Assembly: GCA_009738435.1 (NCBI GenBank)
Contig: CP046522.1
Span: forward strand, 1 to 64,000
Source of the DNA: Clostridium bovifaecis
GTDB lineage: Bacteria; Bacillota; Clostridia; Clostridiales; Clostridiaceae
Length of the DNA stretch: 64,000 bases
Reading direction: 5' to 3'
In this document: piece after piece, positions 1 through 12,037 of the stretch
Layout: each line of letters starts with the position of its first letter
Numbering within the stretch: position 1 is the first letter of the stretch
Position numbers and translations under genes: made by a program
The notes under the pieces: model-generated
The model's database searches: none
Seen by the model: only the letters and a program-made list of their open reading frames with translations
What the model was told of the DNA's origin: nothing

Positions 1-29
1 ACTACTCCTCTAAAACAATGAGGAGTAGT
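1..29. terminator. Perfect 10-bp stem-loop at the window edge
   Basis: ACTACTCCTC at 1-10 pairs exactly with GAGGAGTAGT at 20-29 across a nine-base loop. There is no obvious T-run on either side. It lies beyond the end of the leftward jag cluster. It could be a terminator or a leader element of the next leftward gene, which lies outside the window. Confidence 0.4.
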
Positions 30-90
30 ATCATATAACTTAATATTAGCATTTACATAGAACATATCCAAACTTTTTTATTAAAAAGTA

Positions 91-122
91 AAAGAAAGCC
101 TCTTAATCTTAGGCTTTCTTCT
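91..122 (-). terminator. Rho-independent terminator overlapping the jag stop
   Basis: On the minus strand AGAAAGCCT and AGGCTTTCT pair around a short loop and are followed by a T-rich tail. The stem overlaps the jag stop codon, so the end of the gene itself forms the terminator of the rpmH-rnpA-yidD-yidC-jag cluster. Confidence 0.7.
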
Positions 123-738
123 TTAAATCAACAACTACCTTCCTATATGGTTCTTCTCCTTCACTGTAAGTAACTACATATGAATCATTTTGAAGGGCAG
201 CGTGAATAATTCTTCTTTCATAAGGATTCATTGGCTCTAATTTTACAGCTCTATTAGTTTTTCTTACTTTGTAAGCTATCTTTGTTGCAAGCCTTCTTAA
301 CGTTTCTTCTCGCTTTACTCTATAATTTTCAGTATCTAACGTAACCTTTTTATATTTGCCTTCATTATTTTTATTTATAACTAAGCTAACTAAATATTGA
401 AGAGAATCCAATGTTTCTCCCCTATATCCTATAATTAATCCCATATTAGGTCCCACTAGATTGATTTTTATTATGTCGTCTTCTTCTTTGATTTTTATTT
501 CTGCTAATATTCCCATAGAGTTTAAAACGTCTCTTAGAAATTTCTTTGCGTTATCCTTATAATCACTTTTGACTGTTACTTCTACTTTTGCATCTTTTCC
601 TTTAAACAGCTTAAATAACCCTTTGCTACCTTCATCGATAACCTTTATCTCAACTTTATCCTCGGTTACATTGAGCTCTCTCAAAGCATTTTGTACAGCT
701 TCCTCTACAGTCTTTCCACTCATCTCTATAGATTTCAT
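109..738 (-). CDS. jag: RNA-binding protein Jag (SpoIIIJ-associated)
   Basis: Cytoplasmic RNA-binding protein of the Jag/EloR family, encoded next to the YidC insertase in most Firmicutes and linked to cell elongation and sporulation. Visible in order: an N-terminal Jag_N domain (about residues 1-50 from the chosen start), a type II KH domain with the GxxG-type loop IIGYRG, and a C-terminal R3H domain around NPYERRIIH. The reading frame is open to 780, but the ATG at 738 starts at MKSIEMSGKTVEEAV, where family members normally begin. The SD in front of it (GGAAGG) is rather far away, so 780 remains possible. It is the last gene of the leftward cluster and ends in a terminator. Confidence 0.88.
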   Translation of the reverse strand: MKSIEMSGKTVEEAVQNALRELNVTEDKVEIKVIDEGSKGLFKLFKGKDAKVEVTVKSDYKDNAKKFLRDVLNSMGILAEIKIKEEDDIIKINLVGPNMGLIIGYRGETLDSLQYLVSLVINKNNEGKYKKVTLDTENYRVKREETLRRLATKIAYKVRKTNRAVKLEPMNPYERRIIHAALQNDSYVVTYSEGEEPYRKVVVDLKKKA

Positions 739-798
739 ACCCAATACACCAGCCTTCCTAATCTTAAAACCAGGCAACATGTTATGTCTCTTTATTAT

Positions 799-1536
799 CT
801 ATTTTAACTCTTGTTTTGCTACATTTTTATTGTCTATAGCTTTCATCAATACAGTTTGACCTATCTGGATTAAACTATTTGTTACCCAATACAATACTAA
901 TGCTGAAGTAAATCTAAAACTCATGTATGTTATAAAAATTGACATTCCTACACTCATGTTCCTTGCTTGCTTTGCTTGAGCACTATTTCCACCACCAGGA
1001 GTCATAATTGCAGTTGAAAGGTAGGTTAGTACTCCTGAAAGTATTGGTAGTATCCACGTTCCTGGATTTGATGTTGCTGTGCCCATTAACTTAAGTCCTA
1101 AAAAGGTTACATTAGCTATATTAGGCTCAATTGTACCTAAATTGTTAAACACGTAGTATAAAGCTATAAGTATAGGCCATTGTAACAAAAGCGGAAGACA
1201 ACCACCTAAAGGATTAACTCCTTTATCTTTATAAAGCTTCATTACTTCCTGCTGTTGTCTTTGCGGATCATTCTTATACTTTTCTTGTACTTTTTTAAGT
1301 TCGGGTTGTATTTCATTCATTTTAACTTGAGATCTAATCTGCTTATAGTTTAATGGAAACAATACTAATCTTATTATAACTGTAACTAAAATTATAGTTA
1401 ATCCATAAGAAATGTTGGGATTGCCTATAATACTATGAACCCCATTATGTATCATACTGAAAAATTGTACTAATGCATTGTTCAGCCAATTAGTCTTTAA
1501 GGCAGCCAAACCATAGTTCATAAAAAAAATATCCAA
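799..1536 (-). CDS. yidC: Membrane protein insertase YidC (SpoIIIJ type)
   Basis: YidC/Oxa1/Alb3 insertase that places membrane proteins in the lipid bilayer with or without SecYEG. The 245-residue protein has about five membrane segments. The conserved hydrophilic-groove arginine is visible at residue 56 in VIIRLVLFP, followed by the cytoplasmic hairpin rich in K and Q. Unlike Bacillus SpoIIIJ, I see no lipobox cysteine near the N-terminus. The start is TTG: an AAGGAGG stands seven bases upstream at about 1544-1550, and the first ATG is five codons further in without an SD. It lies between yidD and jag, the standard order. Confidence 0.9.
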   Translation of the reverse strand: MDIFFMNYGLAALKTNWLNNALVQFFSMIHNGVHSIIGNPNISYGLTIILVTVIIRLVLFPLNYKQIRSQVKMNEIQPELKKVQEKYKNDPQRQQQEVMKLYKDKGVNPLGGCLPLLLQWPILIALYYVFNNLGTIEPNIANVTFLGLKLMGTATSNPGTWILPILSGVLTYLSTAIMTPGGGNSAQAKQARNMSVGMSIFITYMSFRFTSALVLYWVTNSLIQIGQTVLMKAIDNKNVAKQELK

Positions 1537-1554
1537 TTAAAAACCTCCTTCAAA

Positions 1555-1767
1555 CTATTTAACAGGGTCATACCCACCTGGATTAAATGGATGACACCTA
1601 AGTATTCTTTTTATAGCCATTATACCACCTTTAAAAGCTCCATATTTTTCAATAGCCTCTAAAGCATATTGAGAACAAGTAGGATAAAACCTGCAACTAG
1701 GCTTTTTTAATGGAGATATATGTTTTCTATAAAACTTTATTACATTAATAAATATTATTTTCAACAT
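1555..1767 (-). CDS. yidD: Membrane protein insertion efficiency factor YidD
   Basis: Short (70 aa) amphipathic protein of the YidD family that assists YidC-dependent insertion at the inner face of the membrane. The family signature is visible: [18 protein letters not shown] with its cysteines, then the [13 protein letters not shown]-terminus. Its ATG overlaps the rnpA stop codon by one base (TAATG), indicating translational coupling. Length and context match the family exactly. Confidence 0.93.
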   Translation of the reverse strand: MLKIIFINVIKFYRKHISPLKKPSCRFYPTCSQYALEAIEKYGAFKGGIMAIKRILRCHPFNPGGYDPVK

Positions 1768-2108
1768 TAATTATATAGACCTGCCCTTTTTAATAAATTT
1801 ATAACTGAGCTTTCTACTTCATCATAACGTTTTCCTTTTATCGCATTTCTCGCAACAAAAACTAAATCATATCTTACTTTTAGGTTTTCTCGATTTAACC
1901 TATAACTCTCACTAATTAATCTCTTTACTCTGCTTCTAACTACACTATTTCCTACTTTTTTACTAACAGATATCCCTATTCTACTATTATCGATATTCGT
2001 ATTATTTTTAAATACATACAGCACTAATAAAGCATTAGAGTATGACTTTCCTCTTCTATATACTCTTCGAAATTCTACATTCTTTCTTATCTTATCTTTT
2101 TTTTTCAT
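1767..2108 (-). CDS. rnpA: Ribonuclease P protein component
   Basis: Protein subunit that helps the RNase P ribozyme bind pre-tRNA and cut the 5' leader. At 113 residues it is of normal length. The RNR signature region is present as [26 protein letters not shown], rich in arginine and lysine for RNA contact. The ATG at 2108 follows AAAGGAG. It sits directly behind rpmH, as in nearly all bacteria, and is separated from it by an unusual pair of overlapping hairpins. Confidence 0.93.
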   Translation of the reverse strand: MKKKDKIRKNVEFRRVYRRGKSYSNALLVLYVFKNNTNIDNSRIGISVSKKVGNSVVRSRVKRLISESYRLNRENLKVRYDLVFVARNAIKGKRYDEVESSVINLLKRAGLYN

Positions 2109-2120
2109 TGCAAGTGCTCC

Positions 2121-2163
2121 TTTTTTTCTGCTAATTGCAGAAAAAGGCCACCAATGCGGCCTT
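2121..2163 (-). terminator. Overlapping hairpins between rpmH and rnpA (possible attenuator)
   Basis: Read leftward from rpmH: a GC stem AAGGCC/GGCCTT (2158-2163 with 2144-2149) followed by T5 looks like an intrinsic terminator. The same T-tract forms the first arm of a second hairpin TTTTTCTGC/GCAGAAAAA (2137-2145 with 2123-2131), whose 3' side runs into the rnpA SD. The two stems share bases and cannot both form completely. This would reduce rnpA relative to L34; the regulatory reading is inference. Confidence 0.5.
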
Positions 2164-2166
2164 ATC

Positions 2167-2301
2167 TTATGCTGTCAATTTTTTTCTTCCCTTTTGTCTT
2201 CTTCTTCTAAGAACGTTTCTTCCAGATAAGCTCTTCATTCTTTTTCTGAAACCATGTTCTTTTTTTCTTTGTCTTTTCTTTGGTTGGTATGTCATCTTCA
2301 T
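2167..2301 (-). CDS. rpmH: 50S ribosomal protein L34
   Basis: A 44-residue, highly basic protein, [14 protein letters not shown]... ending in [13 protein letters not shown], which is unmistakably L34 of the large ribosomal subunit. The first ATG at 2301 has AAAGGGGGTG six bases upstream; a second in-frame ATG lies two codons later. It is divergent from dnaA across the origin spacer, the classical rpmH-oriC-dnaA arrangement. Confidence 0.95.
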   Translation of the reverse strand: MKMTYQPKKRQRKKEHGFRKRMKSLSGRNVLRRRRQKGRKKLTA

Positions 2302-2844
2302 TTCTATACACCCCCTTTAAACCATTGCACTTTATATTAAGCAAATTATTTCAACTATAAAGTAGTTTTACTATTCAATTATATATATACACCCTATTGT
2401 TGTCAAGATTATGGTGTGCTGTTGATATTTTTTTGTTTATTACTCTTTTTTTGTGGATAAGTTCTTGAACAGTAGTTGTTCTTTTGATATTATTATTGTT
2501 GAACTGTTGATAATTTATTTTTCAATATAGTTATACACAGGTTGTGGACAATTTTGTGCATAACTTGTGTCGTTTATCTTAATATCTGCATTTTATTCTT
2601 TATTTTTAACTAGTTTTCTTATTTTATTCAAAATACATAATGTTAATATATATTTTTATTCATATGTTGATAACTCATTTGCATGTAATTCCCCTAACAT
2701 TATTATACACATGTGAATATTTTTTTTTCTATTTGTCAACAACCTATAATAATAGTTTATATCTTGTTTATAACCTGTTTATTTTTTGTTAGTATACATA
2801 ATTTATAAGAAAAATAATTTTTTATATAGACTGGAGGCTAAAAA
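2302..2844. other. oriC: oriC, upstream DnaA-box cluster (rpmH-dnaA spacer)
   Basis: A 540-bp AT-rich spacer between divergent rpmH and dnaA, with DnaA-box-like 9-mers: TGTGGATAA at 2452-2460, TTATACACA at 2531-2539, TGTGGACAA at 2543-2551, TGTGCATAA at 2555-2563 and TTATACACA at 2703-2711. Three of them are packed within 33 bp. This corresponds to the upstream half of the bipartite Firmicutes origin and to the autoregulated dnaA promoter region. The rpmH promoter must also lie here. Function is inferred from gene order and box content. Confidence 0.88.
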
Positions 2845-4209
2845 ATGAATGCCCAATTAGACCAACTTTGGAATAAAACCTTAAATATAATAAAAGGTGA
2901 GCTTACCGAAGTAAGTTTTAATACATGGATAAAAAGTATAGTTCCTATATCTTTAGAAGAAACTACAATAAAATTACAAGTTCCTAATGACTTTACAAGG
3001 GGCATTCTTGAAAGTAGGTACAAAGATTTAATTGTTAATGCTATTAAACTTATTACTTCTAAAAAATATAATATTGATTTTTTAATTTCTTCAGAGGAGG
3101 CTCATAGCGCTGAATCTCCAAGTAATAATAATAATGGTTCCAATAAGTCAAAGAAGACTAATATAGTTGTTAATGATGAAATGTCTTCTATATTAAATCC
3201 AAAGTATACATTTGATTCTTTTGTAATAGGCAATAGTAATAGATTTGCCCATGCTGCGTCTTTAGCTGTTGCTGAGTCACCAGCCAAAGCTTACAATCCA
3301 TTATTTATATATGGAGGAGTGGGTCTTGGAAAAACTCACTTAATGCATGCTATTGGGCATTACATATTACAAAATAATCCAAAGGCAAAAGTAGTTTATG
3401 TTTCATCTGAAAAGTTTACTAATGAACTAATAAACTCTATAAAGGATGATAAAAATGAAGAATTTAGAAATAAATATAGAAATGTAGATGTTCTATTAAT
3501 AGATGATAGTCAATTTATTGCTGGTAAAGAACGTACTCAAGAAGAATTTTTTCATACTTTTAATACTCTTTATGAAGCTGACAAACAAATTATACTTTCT
3601 AGCGATAGACCTCCAAAAGAAATTCCTACATTAGAGGATAGATTGCGTTCAAGATTTGAATGGGGATTAATAGCCGATATTCAAGCTCCTGATTTTGAAA
3701 CAAGAATAGCCATACTAAAAAAGAAAGCTGATGTAGAAAACTTAAGTATACCTAACGAAGTTATGGTATATATTGCAACAAAAATAAAATCTAATATTAG
3801 AGAACTTGAGGGCGCGTTGATAAGAATAGTCGCTTACTCTTCCTTAACCAATAGGGAAATTAGTGTAGAATTAGCTGCCGAAGCTCTAAAAGATATAATA
3901 TCTAATGAACAAAATAAAAAAGTAACCATAGATCTTATTCAAGATGTAGTTTCAAATTACTTTAATTTAAAAATTGACGATTTGAAATCTTCAAGAAGAA
4001 CGCGAAACATAGCTTTTCCAAGGCAAATAGCTATGTACCTAAGCAGAAAACTAACTGATATGTCCTTACCCAAAATAGGTGAAGAATTTGGTGGGCGTGA
4101 CCATACAACAGTAATTCACGCATATGAGAAAATATCTACTAATTTAAAAAGAGATGAATCCTTAAGAAATGTTATTAATGACTTAACTAAAAAGATTAAT
4201 AACAACTAA
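2845..4209 (+). CDS. dnaA: Chromosomal replication initiator DnaA
   Basis: AAA+ ATPase that binds 9-mer boxes and melts the origin. All four domains are visible in 454 residues: domain I at about 1-80, a short Ser/Asn-rich linker (about 85-110), the AAA+ domain with Walker A GGVGLGKT at 157-164 and Walker B LLIDD at 217-221, and the C-terminal HTH with the DnaA signature [12 protein letters not shown] near 420-431. GGAGG eight bases before the ATG at 2845 fixes the start. DnaA boxes on both sides imply autoregulation. Confidence 0.98.
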   Translation: MNAQLDQLWNKTLNIIKGELTEVSFNTWIKSIVPISLEETTIKLQVPNDFTRGILESRYKDLIVNAIKLITSKKYNIDFLISSEEAHSAESPSNNNNGSNKSKKTNIVVNDEMSSILNPKYTFDSFVIGNSNRFAHAASLAVAESPAKAYNPLFIYGGVGLGKTHLMHAIGHYILQNNPKAKVVYVSSEKFTNELINSIKDDKNEEFRNKYRNVDVLLIDDSQFIAGKERTQEEFFHTFNTLYEADKQIILSSDRPPKEIPTLEDRLRSRFEWGLIADIQAPDFETRIAILKKKADVENLSIPNEVMVYIATKIKSNIRELEGALIRIVAYSSLTNREISVELAAEALKDIISNEQNKKVTIDLIQDVVSNYFNLKIDDLKSSRRTRNIAFPRQIAMYLSRKLTDMSLPKIGEEFGGRDHTTVIHAYEKISTNLKRDESLRNVINDLTKKINNN

Positions 4210-4380
4210 CATTTGTTTATAATATACTTGTAATTTAGTGTGGATAAAACTAAAATATATTTTTACTATTTTATTGTGGATAAAAGTAAAAGGTATCTCT
4301 TTACTTATCCACAATAATTTTTGTCTTATTATTTTTGATTTTTCTTAGCTTAACCGACTTATCCACATATTCACAGCTCC
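4210..4380. other. oriC: oriC, downstream DnaA-box cluster (dnaA-dnaN spacer)
   Basis: Four consensus boxes lie in 130 bp: TGTGGATAA at 4239-4247 and 4275-4283, and TTATCCACA at 4305-4313 and 4359-4367. The middle two face each other inside a longer inverted repeat, ATTGTGGATAA...GTAAA against TTTACTTATCCACAAT. In Bacillus this half of the origin carries the unwinding element. The last box points toward the AT-rich tract that follows. Confidence 0.9.
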
Positions 4381-4440
4381 TATTACTATTACTACTATAT
4401 TTTATTAATATTATCTAATCTATTATAGTAAAAACTCATT
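4381..4440. other. Putative DnaA-trio and unwinding element of oriC
   Basis: Directly after the last TTATCCACA box (4359-4367) and a short GC-containing stretch (CACAGCTCC), the sequence reads as triplets TAT TAC TAT TAC TAC TAT (4381-4398) and then turns almost purely A+T. This is the layout described for the Bacillus basal unwinding system: DnaA box, GC cluster, then DnaA-trios where DnaA loads on single-stranded DNA. Assignment is by pattern and position. Confidence 0.72.
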
Positions 4441-4463
4441 GTTAATAAGAGGAGGTATATACA

Positions 4464-5568
4464 ATGAAATTTACATGCTCTAAAAGCAAATTACAGGAAG
4501 CAATATCAATAGCTCAAAAAGCAGTAACTGGAAAATCACCAATGCCAATACTACAAGGAATTTATATGTCTGCAAAAGATAACACCTTAACTTTAATAGG
4601 ATCAGATATTGACTTGAGTATAGAAACTAAAGTAGAAGCAGATATTGAAGAAGAAGGAACTATTGTAGTTGATTCAAAGATCTTTGGTGAAATAATTAGA
4701 AAACTTCCAAATAGTGGTGTAAACATAAGCACTACAGAGAATAATTCTATAGAGATAATTTGTGAAAAGTCTAAGTTCGACCTTATTCACATGGATGCAG
4801 ATGAATTTCCTAACCTACCCAAAATTAATGAAAATATGATTTTTAGTATTCCTCAAAAGACATTAAAAAGTATGATAAAAGGAACTATATTTGCTATAGC
4901 TCAAGATGAAACTAGACCAATTCTGACTGGAATACTTTTTGAAATTAGAGAACAAAAACTTAATTTAGTTGCATTAGACGGCTATAGATTAGCTCTAAGA
5001 GGCAATAATATAGATAATGAAAATACAATAAATGCAGTTATACCTGGAAAAACCTTTAATGAAGTTTTCAAAAATACTAGGAGAAGAAGAGGAAAATGTA
5101 AATATAACATTTACTCCTAATCACATTTTATTTAATCTAGGAGAAACTAAAATTATATCGAGATTACTCGAAGGCGAGTTTATAAAATATAACTCTATAA
5201 TTCCAGAAGAATATAAGCTAAAGGTTACTGCTAAACGAAGCGAATTACTAAATTGTATAGAGAGAGCTTCTTTAATGGCTAAAGATGGCAACACCAACCT
5301 AGTAAAGTTTGATATAAAGGATGATACACTAATAATTACCTCTAATTCTCAATTGGGAAAAGTTAGAGAGGAGCTAAATGTAATATTGCAAGGTGGAGAA
5401 TTACAAATTGCATTTAATTCAAAATATCTTATCGATGTTTTAAAAATCTTAGAAGATGAAGAATTAGTAATGGAATTTGACAGTAGTGTAAGTCCATGTG
5501 TAATCAAAAGCAAGGAAAATAACAGCTACACCTATTTAGTATTACCTGTAAGACTGTTAAATAATTAA
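4464..5568 (+). CDS. dnaN: DNA polymerase III beta sliding clamp, frameshifted in this sequence
   Basis: The beta clamp that encircles DNA and tethers polymerase III. An N-terminal part is open from the ATG at 4464 (SD AGGAGG) to about 5085, and the C-terminal part continues in the +1 frame to 5568. Removing one A from the A5 run near 5080 gives VFKILGEEEENVNITF and one open frame of 367 residues, the normal clamp length. The C-terminus reads YLVLPVRLLNN, matching the family ending. dnaN is essential, so I take the break as a consensus error, not a pseudogene. Confidence 0.93.
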
Positions 5569-5592
5569 CTAAATATTAGTTGGAGGACTAGA

Positions 5593-5799
5593 ATGAAAGA
5601 AGTTAAAGTAGAAACAGAAATTATTAAATTAGATTCTTTTTTAAAGTGGGCAGGAATAGTTTCCCTAGGTTCAGAAGCAAAATTCTATATTCAAAATGGT
5701 GAAGTTAAAGTAAATGGAGAAGAAGAATTAAGAAGAGGTAAAAAATTAACTAAAGGCGACATCGTTGAATTTCAGGGAGAAACATATAAAATTATTTAA
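5593..5799 (+). CDS. yaaA: S4-domain RNA-binding protein (YaaA/RlbA type)
   Basis: A 68-residue protein that is essentially one S4 RNA-binding fold, with the signature LDSFLKWAGIVSLGSEAKFYI and GEVKVNGEEELRRGKKL. It is always found between dnaN and recF in Firmicutes. The Bacillus relative has been tied to the ribosome, but the exact role is not settled. SD GGAGG precedes the ATG. It lies 24 bp after dnaN and is probably cotranscribed with recF. Confidence 0.9.
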   Translation: MKEVKVETEIIKLDSFLKWAGIVSLGSEAKFYIQNGEVKVNGEEELRRGKKLTKGDIVEFQGETYKII

Positions 5800-5848
5800 T
5801 ATAAAAAATAAATTATAATATTGTGTTATAATTATAATAGGTGTTTTT

Positions 5849-6931
5849 ATGTATATTAAAAACTTAAACTTAATAAATTTTAGAAATTACAAAGAGTTAT
5901 CCCTAAGCTTAAGCAGTGGAGCAAATATTTTCATAGGAGATAATGCACAGGGTAAAACAAATGTACTTGAAAGTATATACTACTGTAGTCTTGGCAAATC
6001 ACACAGAACAAATAAAGATAAAGAATTAATAAAGTGGGGGGCTAAAGAAGCTTATGTTAGTATATATGTTTCAAAAGAGAGATTAGATAAGAGGATAGAC
6101 ATTAAAATTTTCAAAGAAGGAAAAAAAGGCATAAGGGTTAATTCAATAAAATTAAATACAATTTCAGACCTCATAGGAGTCTGCAATGTAGTTATGTTTT
6201 CTCCAGAAGACCTAAAGATAGTTAAAGAATCACCTTCATATAGAAGAAGATTTATAGATATGGAATTAAGTAAGCTTAATAAGAGGTATTACCATAGTCT
6301 AGTTCAGTATAATAAGGTTTTGAATGAAAGAAATACTGTCTTAAGAAAGTGGAACAGTGATAAGAATATAATTGAAGTATATGATAGGCAGTTAAGTAGC
6401 TATGGTAGTTTTATAGTAAAAGAACGACTTAAATATATACAAATGTTAAATGAAAAAGGAAAAGAAATTCACAAGAAAATAACTTCAGAAAGTGAAAATA
6501 TTGATTTTAAGTATATTACATCAATAAAGGATTATGATAACATTGAGAAAGAACTTTTTAAGTTACTAAGTGAAAATGCACAAAAAGATTTCGAAAAAGG
6601 TATAACATCTTTAGGTCCACATAGAGATGACTTCTTGATAAATATAAACAATATAGATACAAGAAAGTTTGGTTCCCAAGGGCAGCAAAGAACTGCTGTA
6701 TTATCTATTAAGTTTGCGTCACTTGAGATAGTAAAAGAACAAAGTGGAGAATATCCTATTCTTCTGTTAGACGATGTTCTTTCTGAACTAGATTTTAAAA
6801 GACAAAGGTACATTTTAAATTCAATCAAAAAAGTTCAAACTATAATAACAGGTACGGGAATAATTGATATTAAGAATTATTTAGATAGTGACGTAAAAGT
6901 TTATACAGTTAAGGATGGAACGATTGAGTAA
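5849..6931 (+). CDS. recF: DNA replication and repair protein RecF
   Basis: SMC-like ATPase that helps RecOR load RecA at single-strand gaps. The 360-residue protein begins MYIKNLNLINFRNY, has Walker A GDNAQGKTN near residue 30, the ABC-type signature around SLGPHRDDF and FGSQGQQRT, and Walker B ILLLDDVLSELD near the C-terminus. All are canonical. The SD is modest (TAGGTG). The gene is in the standard place between the S4 gene and remB. Confidence 0.96.
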   Translation: MYIKNLNLINFRNYKELSLSLSSGANIFIGDNAQGKTNVLESIYYCSLGKSHRTNKDKELIKWGAKEAYVSIYVSKERLDKRIDIKIFKEGKKGIRVNSIKLNTISDLIGVCNVVMFSPEDLKIVKESPSYRRRFIDMELSKLNKRYYHSLVQYNKVLNERNTVLRKWNSDKNIIEVYDRQLSSYGSFIVKERLKYIQMLNEKGKEIHKKITSESENIDFKYITSIKDYDNIEKELFKLLSENAQKDFEKGITSLGPHRDDFLININNIDTRKFGSQGQQRTAVLSIKFASLEIVKEQSGEYPILLLDDVLSELDFKRQRYILNSIKKVQTIITGTGIIDIKNYLDSDVKVYTVKDGTIE

Positions 6932-6953
6932 GAGTCACTTAAGGAGGATATTT

Positions 6954-7223
6954 ATGTTTTTGCATTTAGGAGAAAATGTAGTAGTTCCATTAAAGGATAT
7001 AATAGGGATATTCGACATAGAAACTACCATGTATAGTACAGATACTATTCAGTTTTTAAGAATGGCTGAAGAAGACGGTTTTGTTGAGAGAATAACTAAA
7101 GAAAATGCAAAGTCTTTTGTTGTTGCTGAAGTTAATAAAAAGAGCAAAATCTATTTATCACCTATATCTTCTTCTACTTTGACTAAAAGAACTGAAAATA
7201 TATTCTATGAACCTAAAGAGTAA
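6954..7223 (+). CDS. remB: Extracellular matrix regulator RemB family (DUF370)
   Basis: Small (89 aa) DUF370 protein; the Bacillus counterpart YaaB/RemB lies at the same position between recF and gyrB. It starts MFLHLGENVVVPLKDIIGIFDIETT, the family N-terminus. I place the start at 6954 because AAGGAGG lies at 6941-6947; an in-frame ATG at 6915 overlaps the recF end and has no SD. RemA-family proteins are DNA-binding in Bacillus; the role in this organism is unknown. Confidence 0.85.
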   Translation: MFLHLGENVVVPLKDIIGIFDIETTMYSTDTIQFLRMAEEDGFVERITKENAKSFVVAEVNKKSKIYLSPISSSTLTKRTENIFYEPKE

Positions 7224-9152
<1,929 letters not shown>

Positions 9153-9172
9153 GGCAGTGAAGAGGTGTTGAA

Positions 9173-11716
9173 ATGAACAACGAAGGTCATGTTTTACCGG
9201 TAGATATAAGTCAGGAAATGAAAAAAAGCTATATAGATTATGCTATGAGTGTTATTGTAGGTCGTGCTCTTCCAGATGTAAGAGATGGTTTAAAGCCTGT
9301 TCACAGAAGAATACTTTATTCTATGCATCAATTAGGGCTAACACCAGATAAGCCCTATAGAAAATGTGCTAGAATTGTTGGTGACGTTTTAGGTAAATAC
9401 CATCCTCATGGAGATACAGCTGTATATGACGCATTAGTTAGATTAGCTCAGGACTTTTCAATTAGGTATACACTAGTAGACGGTCATGGTAATTTTGGTT
9501 CTGTTGACGGCGATGGCGCTGCTGCAATGAGATATACTGAAGCTAGAATGCAAAAAATAACAGCAGAGATGCTAAGAGATATAAACAAAGAGACAGTAGA
9601 TTTTATGCCAAATTTCGATGGAGAAGAGTTTGAACCTGCTGTGCTTCCATCTAGATTTCCAAACCTGCTTGTAAATGGTTCATCAGGTATAGCAGTTGGT
9701 ATGGCTACGAATATACCACCCCACAATTTAACTGAGGTTATAAACGGAATAAATATGCTCATAGATAATCCTGATGTTACCGTCTCTGAATTAATGACAG
9801 AAATAAAAGGACCTGATTTTCCAACCTATGGAATAATAGTGGGTAAAGCAGGAATAAGAGAAGCTTTTGAGACTGGTCGTGGAAAAGTAGTAATTAGAGC
9901 TAAGGCTGAAATAGAAGAAGTTAAAGGAAGAAACAGAATAATAGTTACAGAAATACCGTACCAGGTAAATAAGGCTAAATTAATTGAAAATATAGCTGAT
10001 TTAGTTAAAGATAAGAAAATAAATGGAATCTCAGACCTTAGAGATGAATCTGATAGAGAAGGTATGAGAATAGTTATTGAGCTAAAAAGAGATGCAAATG
10101 CAAATGTAGTTTTAAATCAATTATATAAGCATACTAAAATGCAAGACAGCTTCGGCATAATAATGTTAGCTCTAGTAAATGGAGAACCACAGGTTTTAAA
10201 TTTAAAGCAAATATTAGAATACTATGTAATTTTCCAAGAGGAAGTTATAAGAAGAAGAACTCAATTTGATTTAGATAAAGCCTTAGCAAGAGCTCATATT
10301 TTAGAAGGCTTGAGAATAGCATTAGATCATATTGATGAGGTTATAAGTCTTATTCGTAGCTCTAAGACTACTAATGATGCAAGAGAAGGACTTATGAGTA
10401 AATTTAACCTTTCAGAAAAACAAGCAACAGCCATTCTTGATATGAGGTTACAGAGACTTACTGGACTTGAAAGAGAAAAGATCGAAGAAGAATATGCGAG
10501 CATAATGGAGCTTATAAAATATTTAAAAGAAGTGCTAGCAGACAAGGCTCTATTATTAAAAATAATTAAAGATGAATTAAATGAAATAAAAGCCAAATAT
10601 GGAGATGAAAGAAGAAGTAGGATTATAGCTGGAGAAAGCAATGGTATAGATGAAGAGGATTTAATACAAGAAAAGGATGTAGTAATAACCTTGACTCACG
10701 CAGGATATATTAAAAGACTTCCAATAGAGACTTATAGCGCTCAAAAACGTGGGGGTAGGGGAATACAAGCAATGGCTACAAAGGAAGATGACTTTGTAGA
10801 ACATATAATAACTACATCTACACATAGCAATATTATCTTCTTTACAAACTTAGGTAGAGCATATCAACTTAAGGCTTACCAGATACCAGAAGCAGGCAGA
10901 ACTGCTAAGGGAATGAACTTGGTAAATCTAATACCTTTGGATCAAAATGAAAAGATTCAAGCAGTTTTATATATAAATGAGTTCAGTGAAAATAATTATC
11001 TTATCATGGGAACTAAAAAAGGTCTTATAAAAAAGACTTCACTTGATAAATATTCATCTATTAGAAAAAATGGGCTAAATGCTATAAACTTAAAAGAAGA
11101 TGATGAGCTTATAGGTGTAAGAGTTACAACAGGAGATTGTCAAATCATATATGTTACTAAGGACGGATATGCTATAAGATTTGATGAAAATGATGTAAGG
11201 CCATTAGGAAGAACAGCATCAGGTGTTAAAGCAATTACTTTAAGAGATGGAGATGCTGTTGTTGGCATGGAAATAGCTGTAAAAGATGAAGAACTTCTAG
11301 TGGTAAGTGAAAATGGATATGGTAAAAGAACTCATATAGAAGAATACTCTCTTCAAAAGAGAGGTGGTAAAGGGGTTATAACCTATAAGATATCTGAAAA
11401 AACAGGGAATGTAGTAGGGGCAAGGTTAGTTAGTAATGAAGAAGAAATAATGCTAATAAATAATAGTGGAATAGCTATTAGAATTAATGTATCTGATATA
11501 TCTACTACAAGCAGAAATGCTATGGGTGTAACTCTTATGAAAACTACAGAAGAAGAAAAGGTTGTAGCTATGGCAAAGGTAAATATTACTGAAGATGATG
11601 GTGGAAGTCAAGGCTGCAGTGACAATAAAGTAGATTCAGCAATAGAAGATGAATACGATGATGAAATTGGAATAGAAGATGAAACTGTAAATGATGATAA
11701 TTTTACAGATGAGTAA
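9173..11716 (+). CDS. gyrA: DNA gyrase subunit A
   Basis: DNA cleavage subunit of gyrase. In 847 residues it shows the winged-helix domain with catalytic Tyr121 ([10 protein letters not shown]) and a C-terminal beta-pinwheel beginning with the GyrA box QKRGGRG, which distinguishes it from ParC. The quinolone-determining region reads [10 protein letters not shown], with Thr at 82 where E. coli has Ser83; clostridial gyrases commonly have Thr here. The C-terminus is a long acidic tail (about residues 805-847). SD AGAGGTG precedes ATG 9173. A terminator follows. Confidence 0.98.
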   Translation: MNNEGHVLPVDISQEMKKSYIDYAMSVIVGRALPDVRDGLKPVHRRILYSMHQLGLTPDKPYRKCARIVGDVLGKYHPHGDTAVYDALVRLAQDFSIRYTLVDGHGNFGSVDGDGAAAMRYTEARMQKITAEMLRDINKETVDFMPNFDGEEFEPAVLPSRFPNLLVNGSSGIAVGMATNIPPHNLTEVINGINMLIDNPDVTVSELMTEIKGPDFPTYGIIVGKAGIREAFETGRGKVVIRAKAEIEEVKGRNRIIVTEIPYQVNKAKLIENIADLVKDKKINGISDLRDESDREGMRIVIELKRDANANVVLNQLYKHTKMQDSFGIIMLALVNGEPQVLNLKQILEYYVIFQEEVIRRRTQFDLDKALARAHILEGLRIALDHIDEVISLIRSSKTTNDAREGLMSKFNLSEKQATAILDMRLQRLTGLEREKIEEEYASIMELIKYLKEVLADKALLLKIIKDELNEIKAKYGDERRSRIIAGESNGIDEEDLIQEKDVVITLTHAGYIKRLPIETYSAQKRGGRGIQAMATKEDDFVEHIITTSTHSNIIFFTNLGRAYQLKAYQIPEAGRTAKGMNLVNLIPLDQNEKIQAVLYINEFSENNYLIMGTKKGLIKKTSLDKYSSIRKNGLNAINLKEDDELIGVRVTTGDCQIIYVTKDGYAIRFDENDVRPLGRTASGVKAITLRDGDAVVGMEIAVKDEELLVVSENGYGKRTHIEEYSLQKRGGKGVITYKISEKTGNVVGARLVSNEEEIMLINNSGIAIRINVSDISTTSRNAMGVTLMKTTEEEKVVAMAKVNITEDDGGSQGCSDNKVDSAIEDEYDDEIGIEDETVNDDNFTDE

Positions 11717-11723
11717 TAGAGCT

Positions 11724-11760
11724 AAATACCTTGCTGTTAAGCAAGGTATTTAATTTTTTA
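11724..11760 (+). terminator. gyrA terminator
   Basis: AATACCTTGC and GCAAGGTATT form a 10-bp stem with a short loop, followed by TTAATTTTTTA. It closes the dnaA-gyrA region ahead of the rrn promoter. Confidence 0.85.
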
Positions 11761-12037
11761 TCATCACATTTTACTAACAATATAAATACACAATACCGGG
11801 AGTGTCAGTACGTAAATAAGCTAAAAAATAAGAGAAATTTAAAGAAAACAAAATATAATTTATAAAAATCATATCAGTTAAAGTTACGTAGTCAAAGATG
11901 ATTTGATAAGATAGTTCATGTCGTCACGAGAGACTAGCAAGAACAATCGCTAGCCACTAATCACAAGTCACTAATAATTAGCTTCAATTTATATTTTAGA
12001 AGCTAAAGTTTAGAGATTAAGGGTTATAAAAAAAGTG
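11761..12037 (+). other. rrn1 upstream region with a block shared with rrn2
   Basis: No gene is seen. A 22-base block at 11902-11923 beginning TTTGATAAGATAGTTC recurs identically upstream of the second rrn operon (56898-56919), at a similar distance from its promoter. Further on, 11946-11980 contains CACTAATCAC and AGTCACTAA modules, which also occur in the rrn2 16S-23S spacer. An inverted repeat TTAGCTTC/GAAGCTAA lies at about 11977-12006. These may be upstream activation, silencing or simple repeat sequences. Confidence 0.5.
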
